From Euleptes europaea (lineage: Eukaryota; Chordata; Lepidosauria; Squamata; Sphaerodactylidae): a stretch of 64,000 nucleotides of DNA. The position numbers and the translations under genes were made by a program. The first letter of the stretch is position 1; each line of letters starts with the position of its first letter. Where the stretch lies: assembly GCF_029931775.1 (NCBI RefSeq), contig NC_079325.1, forward strand, positions 52,622,286 to 52,686,285, written 5' to 3'. The notes under the pieces are model-generated. The model did no database searches and was not told the origin of the DNA. It was given only the letters and a program-made list of their open reading frames with translations. Below, in pieces: positions 1 through 12,000 of the stretch.

Positions 1-785
1 AGCACATGCGTATGTCAAATCACAACGTGTCTGAAAAGCAAGAGTTTTGTTTTTCAGACTTAAGCGGATGGCAGAATCACTGGTTGCTTCCCCAGAGCCC
101 TTTCACTGCATCCCTCTCTCCCCCAACAGAACTGCAGCCATTTTATTTTGGCTTCCAATTGACAACGCCATGCTTCTGCCAGCCTTCTAGATCTTCCCCA
201 GCTCCACTGCAGGTTTCCTGAAACCTACTTTCATATAATCTATCCTGGAGAATGTTAGTGAAAGCAGAACTGGGGGAAATGTGGATGGAAAAGTGCGTAC
301 TCCTGCACCTTTCTGCCCCTGTCTAGTGCCACATTGGGTATAATTTCCCCTTGGGCCTGACATTCTCCTTCACCCACTGCTGGTGGGTTTTTTTGCCTTT
401 TTAAAACGTTAAACCTTTTAAGGGCCTTCTCAAAACTGCTATGGAACAGTCAAGCTTTAACCAGCTGCCTAAGAGCTCAACTACATATTGGTTTTCCCCA
501 GGGATATCACGTGGAATTCATGTTCACACTTAATTCTCAGGCTTACAGAAGCCCAATTTGGATCAGGATCTTAGTGCGCAGGGAGGCGGCCCCCTCCCGC
601 ACATAACATTTCCCAACTTGAAGGGCCTTAGGTAACTGATATTTGCCTCATTAGAGAAACTTATGTGTAGCCCAACAGCATATATAAGTTTCCCCAAGGG
701 GGAAATAGCAACTCTCTGGGGCAGATTCAAGTCAGGAAAACACAGGGCAGGGGAAGTTTATGCCCTCTCTTCCCATGTGCCAAAG
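1..785. other. SLC27A4 intron sequence, nothing recognised
   Basis: No exon, SINE or named transposon seen on either strand. It lies inside SLC27A4 between exon 8 and the off-edge exons. Confidence 0.5.
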
Positions 786-822
786 TCCCATAAATAGTGA
801 GTAAGGTGCGGTTAGACCCCAA

Positions 823-1139
823 GAGAGCCAGCATGGTGTAGTGGTTAAGAGCGGTGGTTTGGAGAGGTGGATCCAGATCCGGGTTTGATTCCCCACTCCT
901 CCACATGAGCGGTGGATGCTAATCTGGTGAACTGAGTTGGTTTCCCCACTCCTACACATGAAGCCAGCTGGGTGACCCTGGGCTAGTCACACTCTCTCAG
1001 CCCCACCTACCTCACAGGGTGTCTATTGTGGGGAGGGAAAGGGAAGGTGATTGTAAGCTGGTTTGATTCTTCCTTAAGTGGCAGAGAAAGTCGGCATATA
1101 AAAACCAGCTCCTCCTCCTCTTCTTCCTCCTCTTCTTCT
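823..1139 (+). repeat. tRNA-derived SINE A (squamate Sauria-like)
   Basis: Reference copy for this family. Pol III A box (GTGTAGTGGTTAAGAGCGG) and B box (GGTTTGATTCC) at the 5' end, then a body with conserved TGAAGCCAGCTGGGTGACC and CACCTACCTCACAGGGTGTC, then GTCGGCATATAAAAACCA and a (CTCCTC/CTTCTT)n tail. About 320 bp. Resembles the Sauria SINEs of lizards. Flanked by a ~37-bp direct repeat (790-826, 1291-1327). Confidence 0.85.
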
Positions 1140-1259
1140 CGATCTAACATGGGCCCCTGTGCACCTGGGAATAACGTTTCAACATGGAACTCCCAGCACT
1201 CGATCTAACATGGGCCCCTGTGCACCTGGGAATAACGTTTCAACATGGAACTCCCAGCA
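1138..1259 (+). repeat. Perfect 61-bp tandem duplication
   Basis: Two head-to-tail identical units, 1138-1198 and 1199-1259, each starting CTCGATCTAACATGGGCCCC. Abuts the tail of the SINE before it. Identity suggests a recent event. Confidence 0.9.
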
Positions 1260-1329
1260 CTAGCCAGTTTTGGCAAATGCAGGGCAGACCCATAAATGGT
1301 GAGTAAGGTGCAGTTAGACCCCAAGAGTG

Positions 1330-2850
1330 AGTATCTACTTACTTGTGGCTTCTTTTTAGCACTGGGCAGTTCGATTAATTTGATTTTTGTGTTGCTACAC
1401 TGTCACCTGTAAACTGTTCTGCAAACAATTATTAGGAAACCTTATACAAATACTGCAAAAAAAAAACGGGGAACCTTTCTGCGGGTGTAAAATTACCCGG
1501 GGGGAAAAAAACAGGTTAGGAAATCAGCCTCCGCTGCTGATACTCCCGCCTCCACCATCCTGCCATCAATTCCAGGATGACTCATCATGTTGTTGCTATC
1601 CAGATTCACCTGGTTTACACCGAATGCAAAGTCCATCAGGTCCCCGGATCAGTTCCATCGTATCCTCGTTTACTCTAACCAGGTTGATGGGGTAAACACT
1701 GGGGAGGATTCTGCTATTGAAGCCGCAAGCACCAAACTGGAGAGGAGAGAATTTTGGACAGGTAAGGAGAGTTCTGCTGGATCAGCCCAATGATCGAGCC
1801 ATCGAGTACAGTATCTTCCCTAAAACATAATGGCTTTTAGCCTCAAATAAAATTAGCAAAAAAAAAACAAAAAAAAAACAATAGTACACTATCTTCTTTC
1901 CTACATTGCTCAGCCAAATGATCCCTGGAGGCCCACAGTCAGGGGCACATAGGTAATACCTCCTCAGTTGTTTCCTTTCAGCACTAGTATGCAGATGGTT
2001 ACTGCCTTTGAACATGGAGGCTCCACTGAGTCAGGGGAGGGGGTATGAGCACTGCCACTTCCTCTATGCAGTCACATTCTGCAGACGACCAGGCAATTGC
2101 ACAGAGGCAGGGGTCATAGCCCTTCCCCACACGGTGAGTCAACATGCAAAGAAAAGGGGGTATCATCTCTACCGGGCTGAATTCATTGGCAAAACCATTT
2201 TTGTACCCCAAGCTTGTAAGATCTCCAACCAAACTTTGGACAGCACAATAAACTGTGGTTTGCACAACAAACTCTGGTTAGTCTACCACAGATGGGTAAC
2301 AAATGCTTCAAGTGTGTAAATACTGGTTTAGCTGCTTTTTGCTGAGTTTCATCTTTCCCACACATTCTCTTCTCCATATTGCCACATCAGCAGCTGGGCA
2401 ACTGGTAAAGAAGCGAAGTTGCTCAGCACTTTGCTTTGTGAATTCAGAGGTCAGAACAAAACACTATTAGCAAAAGCTGCAGTTAACAAACCAGCTGCAA
2501 ACTCTAGTTTGAAATCCCAGTTTGTTTTCAAGAGGTTCACTTTGGGTAGTCTGCATTCAGGTGACGCAACTTACCATTTGGATAGTATGAATTAATTTGG
2601 TGGGGTTTGATCAAAGCACAGTTTATTGCTACTGCTGAATGCAGCTCTTATTAGTTCTCCATTGCATCTGTTCACAACTAGGACAGGAGCGCCCTTGTGC
2701 ATATGAAGGAAGCCTTTTAAGAAGCAAATGGCCTTCAGTTGTGAACCAAGGAAATAAGTGGTTCAGTTGGTGGCCATCTCCTGGGTAGTGATTTTTCCAA
2801 GGCCCGTTATAAAAACAAAAACGAAATGTCAACACCAGCATGAAGAAATC
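1330..2850. other. SLC27A4 intron, unassigned
   Basis: AT-rich sequence with short A runs near 1855-1880. No exon or well-preserved repeat recognised. Confidence 0.4.
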
Positions 2851-2857
2851 TTCCCAC

Positions 2858-3067
2858 CTTGTTGTCAAAGTTGCCCACACTGCAATTGCATTCGGTGGCG
2901 CCGTAAAATTCGGCTATCTGAGGGATGCCAAACCGGGTGGTGAACTCCTTCCAAATGGAGGCCCGCAGGCCGTTGCCCAAGGCCATTCGCACTCGGTGCT
3001 TGCGCTCCGCATCCTGCGACGGCTGGTTTAAGAGATAGCGACAAATCTCCCCAATGTACTGTATAAT
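2858..3067 (-). CDS. SLC27A4: SLC27A4 exon 8 (last in window)
   Basis: 210-nt phase 0-0 exon; acceptor GGTTGCAG, donor GTGGGA. Encodes [24 protein letters not shown]-like [31 protein letters not shown] and VGNFDNK. EFYGATE is the conserved motif that helps bind the acyl-adenylate. The next exon (VGACGFNSR in the family) was not found between 1 and 2857, so it lies beyond the edge. Confidence 0.97.
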
Positions 3068-6000
3068 CTGCAACCGACGGGAGGAGAAAAAGGAAAAGAG
3101 TTAAGGAAAAAGGTGAAACACAATGGAAGGCTTCACTCTGTCACACACTCAACAGCTTTAGACACTTCTGTTGTTGGAACCACTGAACAACTCCCTTATT
3201 TAGTTTTTAATTGTTTGTTGGTTACAGTTTATGAATCAACACCTTTGACAAGGTAGTTGTCAAACTAACAATAGGCGGTAGCTTGTACAGTCTGATACTT
3301 TCCAGTTAGGGCTTAAACAACCCACACCCATCATGCATATTTCATTTATTTGGATTTCATCTCATTTCAAACTTGAAGCAATCACAAGGTGGACTAGAAA
3401 CTTTGAGGAAAGGTGAAAAGGGGATAGCCGACAGAACATAGCCTAAAGATGGCTCACACTCCTACACGGCCCTAGAGGAATAAATTCAATTTCTAAGAAA
3501 TGTAACCAGATCTTATGCTTCTGTGCATTGCTCTGGTTGATATCAAATAAAAGCCACGAGACAAGTCCAGATTTTCATATCCAGAAAAGAAGTCTCAGTT
3601 GAGATATAACAAACTTCAACAAATTGGATGTTGTTTCTTATACCAACAGCAGGAGTATTAACTAGGATTAAATCAGAAGACACCCCCCCTAAATTGCGAA
3701 GGTGCTCTCATGCAGGTCGCATCAAACTGGAGTTAGTTGAACACTTCCGTCTCCAAACTTAGAGCACAGAAAGGGGAGAGGCGGGGTCACACCCCGCAAT
3801 TTACCAGGTTCAAGCCATTCAAGGGGAAAAAACCTCTCGTTTCTTTTCAATATCTGAATGCAACAGAACATTTGCATCACATTCCACCCCACTCCGATTT
3901 GGGTCGGGTTTCAGCCCCTGCCTTACCGTACAGTTGTACTTGACACAGTCATCCCAGAAGTTTGAAGCTGAGAATTTCTTCCGGATCACCACGGTCATCC
4001 CATGCAGGAGGCATTGGCCGACTCCAACAATGTTACCTAGAAAGTGCGAACAAGAGAAGAAACCACTAGTGATCATAAAGTTTGGGACTAGCCAGTGGAG
4101 GTCTTAGTGCTTAAGAACATAGAAACATAAGGAAGGCCATGCTGGATCAGACCAAGGTCCATCAAGTCAAGCAGTCTGTTCACACAGTGGCCCAACCATG
4201 CGCCTCTAGGAAGCTTACAAACGACTGCAGCATTATCCTGCCTGTGTTCCACAGCACCTAATATAATAGGCATAAGAATTAAAGAAAAGCCATGCTGGAT
4301 CAGACCAAGGCCCATCAGGTCCAGCAGTCTGTTCACACAGTGGCCCAACCAATGCCTCTAGGAAGCTTACAAGCAAGACAACTGCAGCAGCATCATCCTG
4401 CCTGTGTTCCACAGCACCCAAGATAACAGGCATGCTCCTTTGATCCTGGAGAGAATAGGTATGCATCATGACTATTATCCATTTTTACCAGCAGTCATGA
4501 ATAGCCCTCTCCTCCATGAACATGTCCACTCCCCTCTTAAAACCTTCCAAGTTGGCAGCCATCACCACATCCTGGGGCAGGGAGTTCCACCATTTAATAA
4601 TGTGTTGTGTGAAGAAATACTTCCTTTTATCTGTTTTGAATCTCTCCCCCTCTGGCTTCAGCAGATGACCCTGCTTCTAGGGCCCTGGGCGAAAGTCCAG
4701 GATGGGGCCCCAGAATCACTGGCCCCTCACTGCTGGACCACCAGCAAGACCAAGCAACAGGAGGTTCTTGCTCTGCACGAGGCGAACAAGAGCAGCCACT
4801 GCCCCCAGAATCCAGCTGCCTGAGCCCCAGAAGGGGCAGATGCAAGCAGCCACTGCCACAAGCCGGCTGTGTGTGCCCCAGATCGGCTGTTCCCCACCTC
4901 CTTTGAAAGGCAGACCTGTGGGTTGTTGGGGTTCCTCACAGCATGGGGCCCAGGGCAGCTGGCCTTATTGTCCTTTGGGTAAGGCCGCCTCTGAGACTAA
5001 CAAAGCAATTGGTTGGTTAATGTGATGAAAAGCTCCTCATCTCTTGGAGTCACAACTCACAGTGTAAAAATGGTTCTCGGACTGTACCGCTGTTTGGAAG
5101 TGGGAACTGCATGAACACATGAATCTGCCTTATACTGAATCAAAACCTTGATCCATCAATAGGGTTGTCAACCTCCAGGTACTAGCTGGAGATCTCCTGC
5201 TATTACAACTGACCTCCAGCAAAGAGATCAGTTCCCCTGGAAAAAATGGCCGCTTTGGCAATTGGACTCTATGGCATTGAAGTCCCCGCCCTCCTCAGGC
5301 TCCACCCCAAAAACCTCCCGCTGGTGGCGAAGAGGGACCTGGCAACCCTATCCATCCAGGTCAGTATTGTCTAAGACTGGGGGCGGCTCTCTGGGGTCTC
5401 AGGCAGAAGTCTTTCTCATCACCTACTACCTGGTCCTTTCAACTGGAGATGCCCTGGATTGAACCCAGGACCTACTGCATGCAAAGCAGATGCATGACCC
5501 CTGAGCCACAGCCCCTTCCCATGGGAGGTTTAATGTTCCTTAATGGTTCAATGATCCTCCATACATTTAAAAAAGCAGCTCTCTGCACATAGAACATCAA
5601 GTATCAGGATAAGGTTCCCGCTGGCTTTTCTATGTGAAGTTATCTTTTTATTCCAAGGCAGGATGTTCAACATTGACCCACAGAGTGAGCTATCTAAGGC
5701 TCAGACTCTGCCTAGAGACTTTGTACTACACCAAAATGTGATGGAGGGGCTTAGAGGATGCTGGATTGGGTGGAAAGGTGGCATAGAAATGTTTTTTTAA
5801 TAGTTTATTCATAAAAATGGATAGTCAACAATAAATATATACGTAAACTAAAAACAAAAAGTCACACAATAGCATAAAGTCACATAAAATGCTTTACAAC
5901 CCTGCATCGGTAGCCCTTTCTTGCTTAACCAAAACCATATCTTATCGTAAAATGGACAATTCAATTCTTTGAATCGTTCTTGTCCATAACAGATCTATCC

Positions 6001-9000
6001 TACTAATATCATCTTTTTTTTGGTAAGTAACCACTTAATATACTAAAATATACACCTCTTTTATTTTTGAAATCCAGTCCTGTATCTTAGGGGAGGTTTT
6101 TTTGGTTCCACTGCCTAGCAAAGACCATTCTAGCTGCAGTGTGAATAAATGTTTTGAATAAAATAAATTGGCTGATGCTTACCCAGAAACACTGGAGAGG
6201 TGGTGATAAATGTGTAAGCTACATGCTCCAGACAGCCCCAGGTGTGCCTGGTAGCAGTGACAGCGTAGCATCATTCAGAGTAGAGCTCAGAGAGAGCGCC
6301 TGGTATAAGGTTGCCCCTTCACAGTGAACTTTAAAACTAAGCGGGGATTTGAGCCCAGAGTCCCCAGTTGTGGTCCAGCTCTTTCACCACTACACTCTGA
6401 CACTCGCCCCCATAAAGCACGGGGCAGCTGGCTTTCAGCTGCACTGGAGTCAGAAGCCAAAGGGAAAAATATTTCCTGTCTTGCTCCTCTCCCTTGTGCT
6501 GAATGTATTTCATTTTCTCTGGATACCTACCTGGGGAGGGGCTATGGCTGAGTGGTAGAGCATCTGCTTGGCGTGCAGAAGGTCCCAGGTTCAATCCCCA
6601 GCTTCTCCAGTTAAAAAGACCAGGCAGTAGATGATTTGAAAGACCTTTGCCTGAGACCCTGAGGAGCCGCTGCCAGTCCGAGTAGTCAATCCTGACCTCG
6701 ATGGACCAATGGTCTGATTCAGTGTAAGGCAGCTTCCTGTGTGTAAACACCCTCACAGGCCTGCTTCTCATTCTTGCTGCTTTTCTAATCTTTGCCCTGT
6801 TTCCTCGGTTTTCTTTTCTTGGATCTTACTGAACGGCTGCTCTGCGATTAAGAAGAGTGGTTGTTCTTCGGGGCCTCCCCCTTTCTTCTCAGTTTCCTTG
6901 CTTTTGCTTTAATCAAAATGTGGATTTCTCCCTCTCATTGGGCAGGAAACATGGAGTCTGGCTTATGGTTCCCTCTCTGTTCCCTTTCCCTCTTCTCTCA
7001 GGAAGGGATGGGGGGTAGGGTTGCTTGCTTCCGAAACCTTCAGCACTACCGAAAGATACTTTTCTCACTATCAGCTGGAAGGAGAATGGAAACTGGGAAT
7101 CTACATAATCCTTAATTTATAACGATGTTCCCCCATAAAAATCTGGCAATACCCATCTTGAAGGACAAGATCCTACTGAAAGGTCTGCTTGACATCAAGT
7201 AGATCTCCCTGCAATTTTCCCTTTAAGAGTGTTACTTTCCGGGGTCTTCTGCTATTCCAAGATAAAATGCTAACTTGATGACTTCCTGTTCGCTCCGAGT
7301 TCCCCACCATTCCTAACGGATCCTCATTCCATTCTTGTTGTGTGTGTGTGTGTGGGGGGGGGAGAGAACCAGGGGAGGTTCCAACAAATACAGCTTGGGC
7401 AGATCCTGTTTGCTTGTGTGTCTACTGGTTTATTGACATGATTTTTATTTTACTGTCAGCTACTTGTGTAATAGCATTTACTGTATATGGCCAAAGGCTG
7501 TTACAATTAATCACAGAGAACATAAAACATGAATCATAAATAAATTTGTTAGTAAACTACTTTGTGTCCACCCAGGAAGAAAAAAGGGTTATAAATAAAA
7601 ATCACTGTCTTTTGCTTTGGTTACATAATAAGTAACTCACTGGAAAAGACAATAACGCTAGGAAAAGTTGAAGGTCGCAGGAAAAGAGGAACAGTCAACG
7701 TGAGATGGACTGACTCAGTGAAAAAAGCCATGGCCCTCAGTTAGCAAGACCTGAATAAGGCTGTTAACAATAGGACATTTTGGAGGACATTCATTCATGG
7801 GGTCGTCAAAAGTTGGAAGTGACTTGACAGCACTTAACACACATACACGCACACACACACAGAGTGCTTAATTTTCTTTTTACAATTCTAGTTTTTTAAT
7901 TGCTCAATTATGATCCTAAAAAGTAACAGGAAAAGAATGATGACTTTCGTTGGAAAGGAAAAAGTAGCAATTAAAACTTCCCTTCCAGGGAAAGGAACCC
8001 GTGCTGGATCCATTCAGGAATGCCAAATGAAGGGAAAGTAATTATGCCTGGAAGAGAGGAAAGCTGCTTTAACACAACACAGGCACGGAAGATTTCAAGG
8101 GACAGGGAAGTTTGGACAGCATTTATGACAGCTTTTTGAACAGATGCTACCATTGCATTTTAAGAGTTGCTGGGGGGTTGGGGTGGAGAATCACCACAAA
8201 TCTGGTCAAAGAGAAAAGGAAAGGAAAGGAAAAAAACCACCAAAAATCAAACAAAAAAACGCCCCATCCCAGAGCACCACGGGTTGTCAACAATGTTGCC
8301 TAGATTCTCTGCCAAGCTAAACAAACCAAGGGTGGCAATTCCAGACTCAGCGCCTTATGGGAAAGCAACCTATCTCTCCTTTTTGGGGGGCCACTTTGTC
8401 CGCCTCTAATGGTCTTTTTCTTCCTTTGAAAGTCAGGCCCTTTGCCCCATTACCGCAGGGCCTGCGCCTTCAGAAGCGCTTTTGAGAGTTGCTCCACAGC
8501 CCTGGAATTTCTATTCACTAGAAACTTGACAAAGTCAAGTCAGCTTTTAGAACTGGCATCTGATTACAGTGTGTAAGTTCGCACTTTCCTTATGCATTAT
8601 CTACTGCCCATCCTTGATTTTAATGGGAGATTGCATGCATTTTTTTCCTACAGCCTGGCAAATTAAAGAGCCCTGTGGCGCAGAGTGGTAAACTGCAGTA
8701 CTGCAGTCCAAGCTCTGCTCACGACTTGAGTTCGATCCCGATGGAAGTCGGTTTCAGGTAGCCGGCTCAAGGTTGACTCCGCCTTCCATCCTTCCGAGGT
8801 TGGTAAAATGAGTACCCAGCTTGCGGGGGGTAAAGTGTAGATGACTGGGGAAGGCAATGGCAAACCACCCCATAAACATAGTCTGCCTAGTAAAAGTCGG
8901 GATGTGACATCATCCCATGGGTCAGGAATGACCCGGTGCTTGCACAGGGGACTACCTTTACGGCAAATTAAAACTCATCTCATTAAAACCTGTCTCACAG

Positions 9001-12000
9001 CACTACTTTTTGTGCTCCTTGTGTCTGTTCATCCCAGTTCTTCGGAATACCCCCTCCACGTGGTCTGCCTGCCTATACATATTATCTAACAACTCCTCGT
9101 CTCTGTAGAGCTTTTTGCTTGGCTAGATTGAATGCTAACCCTTCTATGGTAATGCAGGGCAGAATTCTGAATATACCATACTCAGACAGGATCTGCCCTT
9201 GCTCTTCTGGCTCTATGGACTCATTAGCCCATGCCCTTTTGGAATGCCGCTTTTACGAGGAACTTCGATCGCACTATATTTCCCCCCTTTTAATATACAA
9301 ATCCAATGCCTCTGTGACTGACATAATGCCTTTTTTACTAAGTGATAGGGACCCTAAGGCTACATTGTCAGTGGCAAGATTTGTTTCAGTCCTTATATCC
9401 CTCCAACACTAGATATATGCTGCTCAAGATCAATTGATCAAGGAGCTTCTAAGGGATAAAAGGAAAGGTAAAACCTGTCTCTGTAACAGCATAAAGAAAC
9501 CACAAGTGCTAAGAATTTGACAATAGAACGTGTTATTTCCAGATTGCTGTCTGCCAGTGAAAAAGAGGTCATGCAAGGTTGGACAGGTAGGATGTCCTCT
9601 CTACTGAGAGGATAGAAGCAATAAGCAGCTAAACTGGGGTTTACATACAAACCAGGACTTGTTGATGTATAGGTCAAGCAGAGTTTGTTGCACAAACCAC
9701 AGTTTAAAGAAAGCACAATTTATCACAATACCAGAATGCAGCCATAAGGTGCTTGACACCATGAAGCTGCCTTACGCTGAAACAAAATAGTGGTCTATGA
9801 AAGTCAGTATTGCCTACTCAGACTGGCAGCTGCTCTCCAGGGCCTTAGGGTGAGGTCTTTCACATCACCTCCTATCTGATCCTTTCAAAAGGAGATGCTG
9901 GGAAGTAAACCTGTGCCCTTCAGCATGCCAAGCAGTTGTTATACCACTCAGCCCTCTTCTAATGTGCTAGACTTACCTGCTGCATGGTACAAGGGAAGGC
10001 AGTCATAGACCACATCATCTGGCCTCATGCAGAAGCCATTAAAGACCAAAGTTGCCATGCGGAAATACCTGGAATACAGGAGAAAACAGAGACGTCAGCA
10101 TCCAGGCCAAAAGAAGCTCATCTAACAAGAGACAGAAACACATTCCCCACAAGGCTTGTGTGTCTGAGCCATTTTTGCTGTTTTCAATATTTTATCGACT
10201 ATATGCAGTGAATAAACACAGCAGACAGTGCAATGAAAGATGCAATCCCATCCAATAAAGCACTTTTTCAGAACAACGCACTGCAGGCATTCACGTTCTT
10301 TTAAATTATTCATGAATAATTTTTTTAAACCTCATTACAACTCTACAATCAAATGAGTTATCAATCAGATAGAGGAGGGGGCAGTTTGCAGTTCAGCATT
10401 TTAAATTGGGAGTTCTTAAAAAAAGATACCAACATCACGTTTTCTAAAAATCAAATACTTTTTTTGCTGAACTAATACAATTTCCAACTAAGGTCCTAAT
10501 GCAGAAGGCCAATATTGTGACTGTTTTGTTTAGGCTGATCAATGAACAACTCGCCCGTCGGCACGTGTGCAAAAAATGACTCAGTTTTGGTATCAATAGC
10601 CAGCATTACTGGCCATCTGGCCCTAACACTCAGCAAAGAGCCCACCAATGACCAGAGATTATAGTCACCATCTCCAGGCTAGAAATTCCTGGAGATTTGG
10701 GGGTGGAGCCCAGGAAAAGGAGAGACCTCTGCAGGATTCTATAACCTTAAGCAGATGATGAGAGGGAGGGCACCTTGGCCATCTTCTGGGCATGTAGTAG
10801 GGGTCACTGGTGGTATTGGGGGGAGGTAGTTGTGAATTTCCTGCATTGTTCAGGGGGGTGGACTAGATGACCCTGGTGGTCCCTTCCAACTCTATGATAT
10901 AGTGTCATGCAGCCCATCCTCCAAAGTAGCCATATTCTCCTGGGAAACTGATTGCTCCAGTCTGGAGATCAGTTGTAATTCCAGGAGATCTCCAGGCTGC
11001 AGGAGGTTGGCAATCCTACCAGACATGGGTGGTCCTACCCACTGCCACCAATAATGGGACACTGCTCTATAGTCCTTTGTGATATCTCAGAGTCAGGGCT
11101 TAAGAGAGCAAGAGATAGCAGTATTCTGTTGCCTCCCCAGATACTCATGCCACATAGGGTTGTCAGCTGTGACTTGGGAAATACCTGGAGAATTGTGGGG
11201 TGGAGCCTGAGGAGAGTGGGGTTTAGGAGGGGAGGGACTTCAATGGGGTATAATGAAGAAGGAGAAGGAGAAGAAGAAGAAGAGTTGGTTTTTATTTGGG
11301 CAATTTTCCCTAGGTTTTACACAAGAGGTAAAACAACAGCAGCAAGTTGGTAGCATATGGTAGCAAGCTGTGCTTCAGTTAAGAAATCCCACTCAAAGAA
11401 TCTAGCTAAATTTTACTCCAGTACACACAAGATGGCTTCCTGATAGCCCAGCCTAGCCTGATCTTGTCAGAGCTTGGAAGCTGGGTTGGCCATGGTTAGT
11501 ACTGGGATGGGATACCACGCAGGAAGCCCAGGGTTGCTATGCAGAGGAATGCAATGGTAAACCACCTCTGCTAGTCTCTTGCCTTGAGAACCCCATGGTC
11601 CTGGGGTTGCCATGACCCATCTGTGACTTGACAGGACATAACTATTATTTATTACACACCACATATGTAGGGACAAACCAGGGTTATAGGTTGGCCGTAC
11701 CTATTTTCCCTGCAAAGCAGCCCTCTGCCCCCCATAATCAGTTCACTTACCTGCAATGGACTATGATTGCAGCCTTGGGCATCCCCGTCGTACCCGAAGT
11801 GTAGATGTAAAACAGTTTATCTAGAAGGTAAAACGAGAAGGAGATATGGGATCAGAGTTCCCCACATTCAGACCTAGGATATATGTGCACAATGCTGACT
11901 TACTGATGAATGCTGAAAAAATTAGTACATGGAAACAGAAAATGACAAAAAATGAGAACAAGCTTAATTCACATGCAAAGAGCCAAACTGAAACAAGGAT

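Noticed and set aside
1138-1259. CRISPR or satellite array
   Set aside because: Only two tandem units, no spacers, eukaryotic setting.
1-2857. SLC27A4 exon 9
   Set aside because: The expected ACGFNSRIL...YPIRLV sequence was not seen in any minus-strand frame.
6533-6610. tRNA gene at SINE B and other SINE heads
   Set aside because: Arms do not pair as a cloverleaf and the same head recurs with SINE bodies throughout the window.
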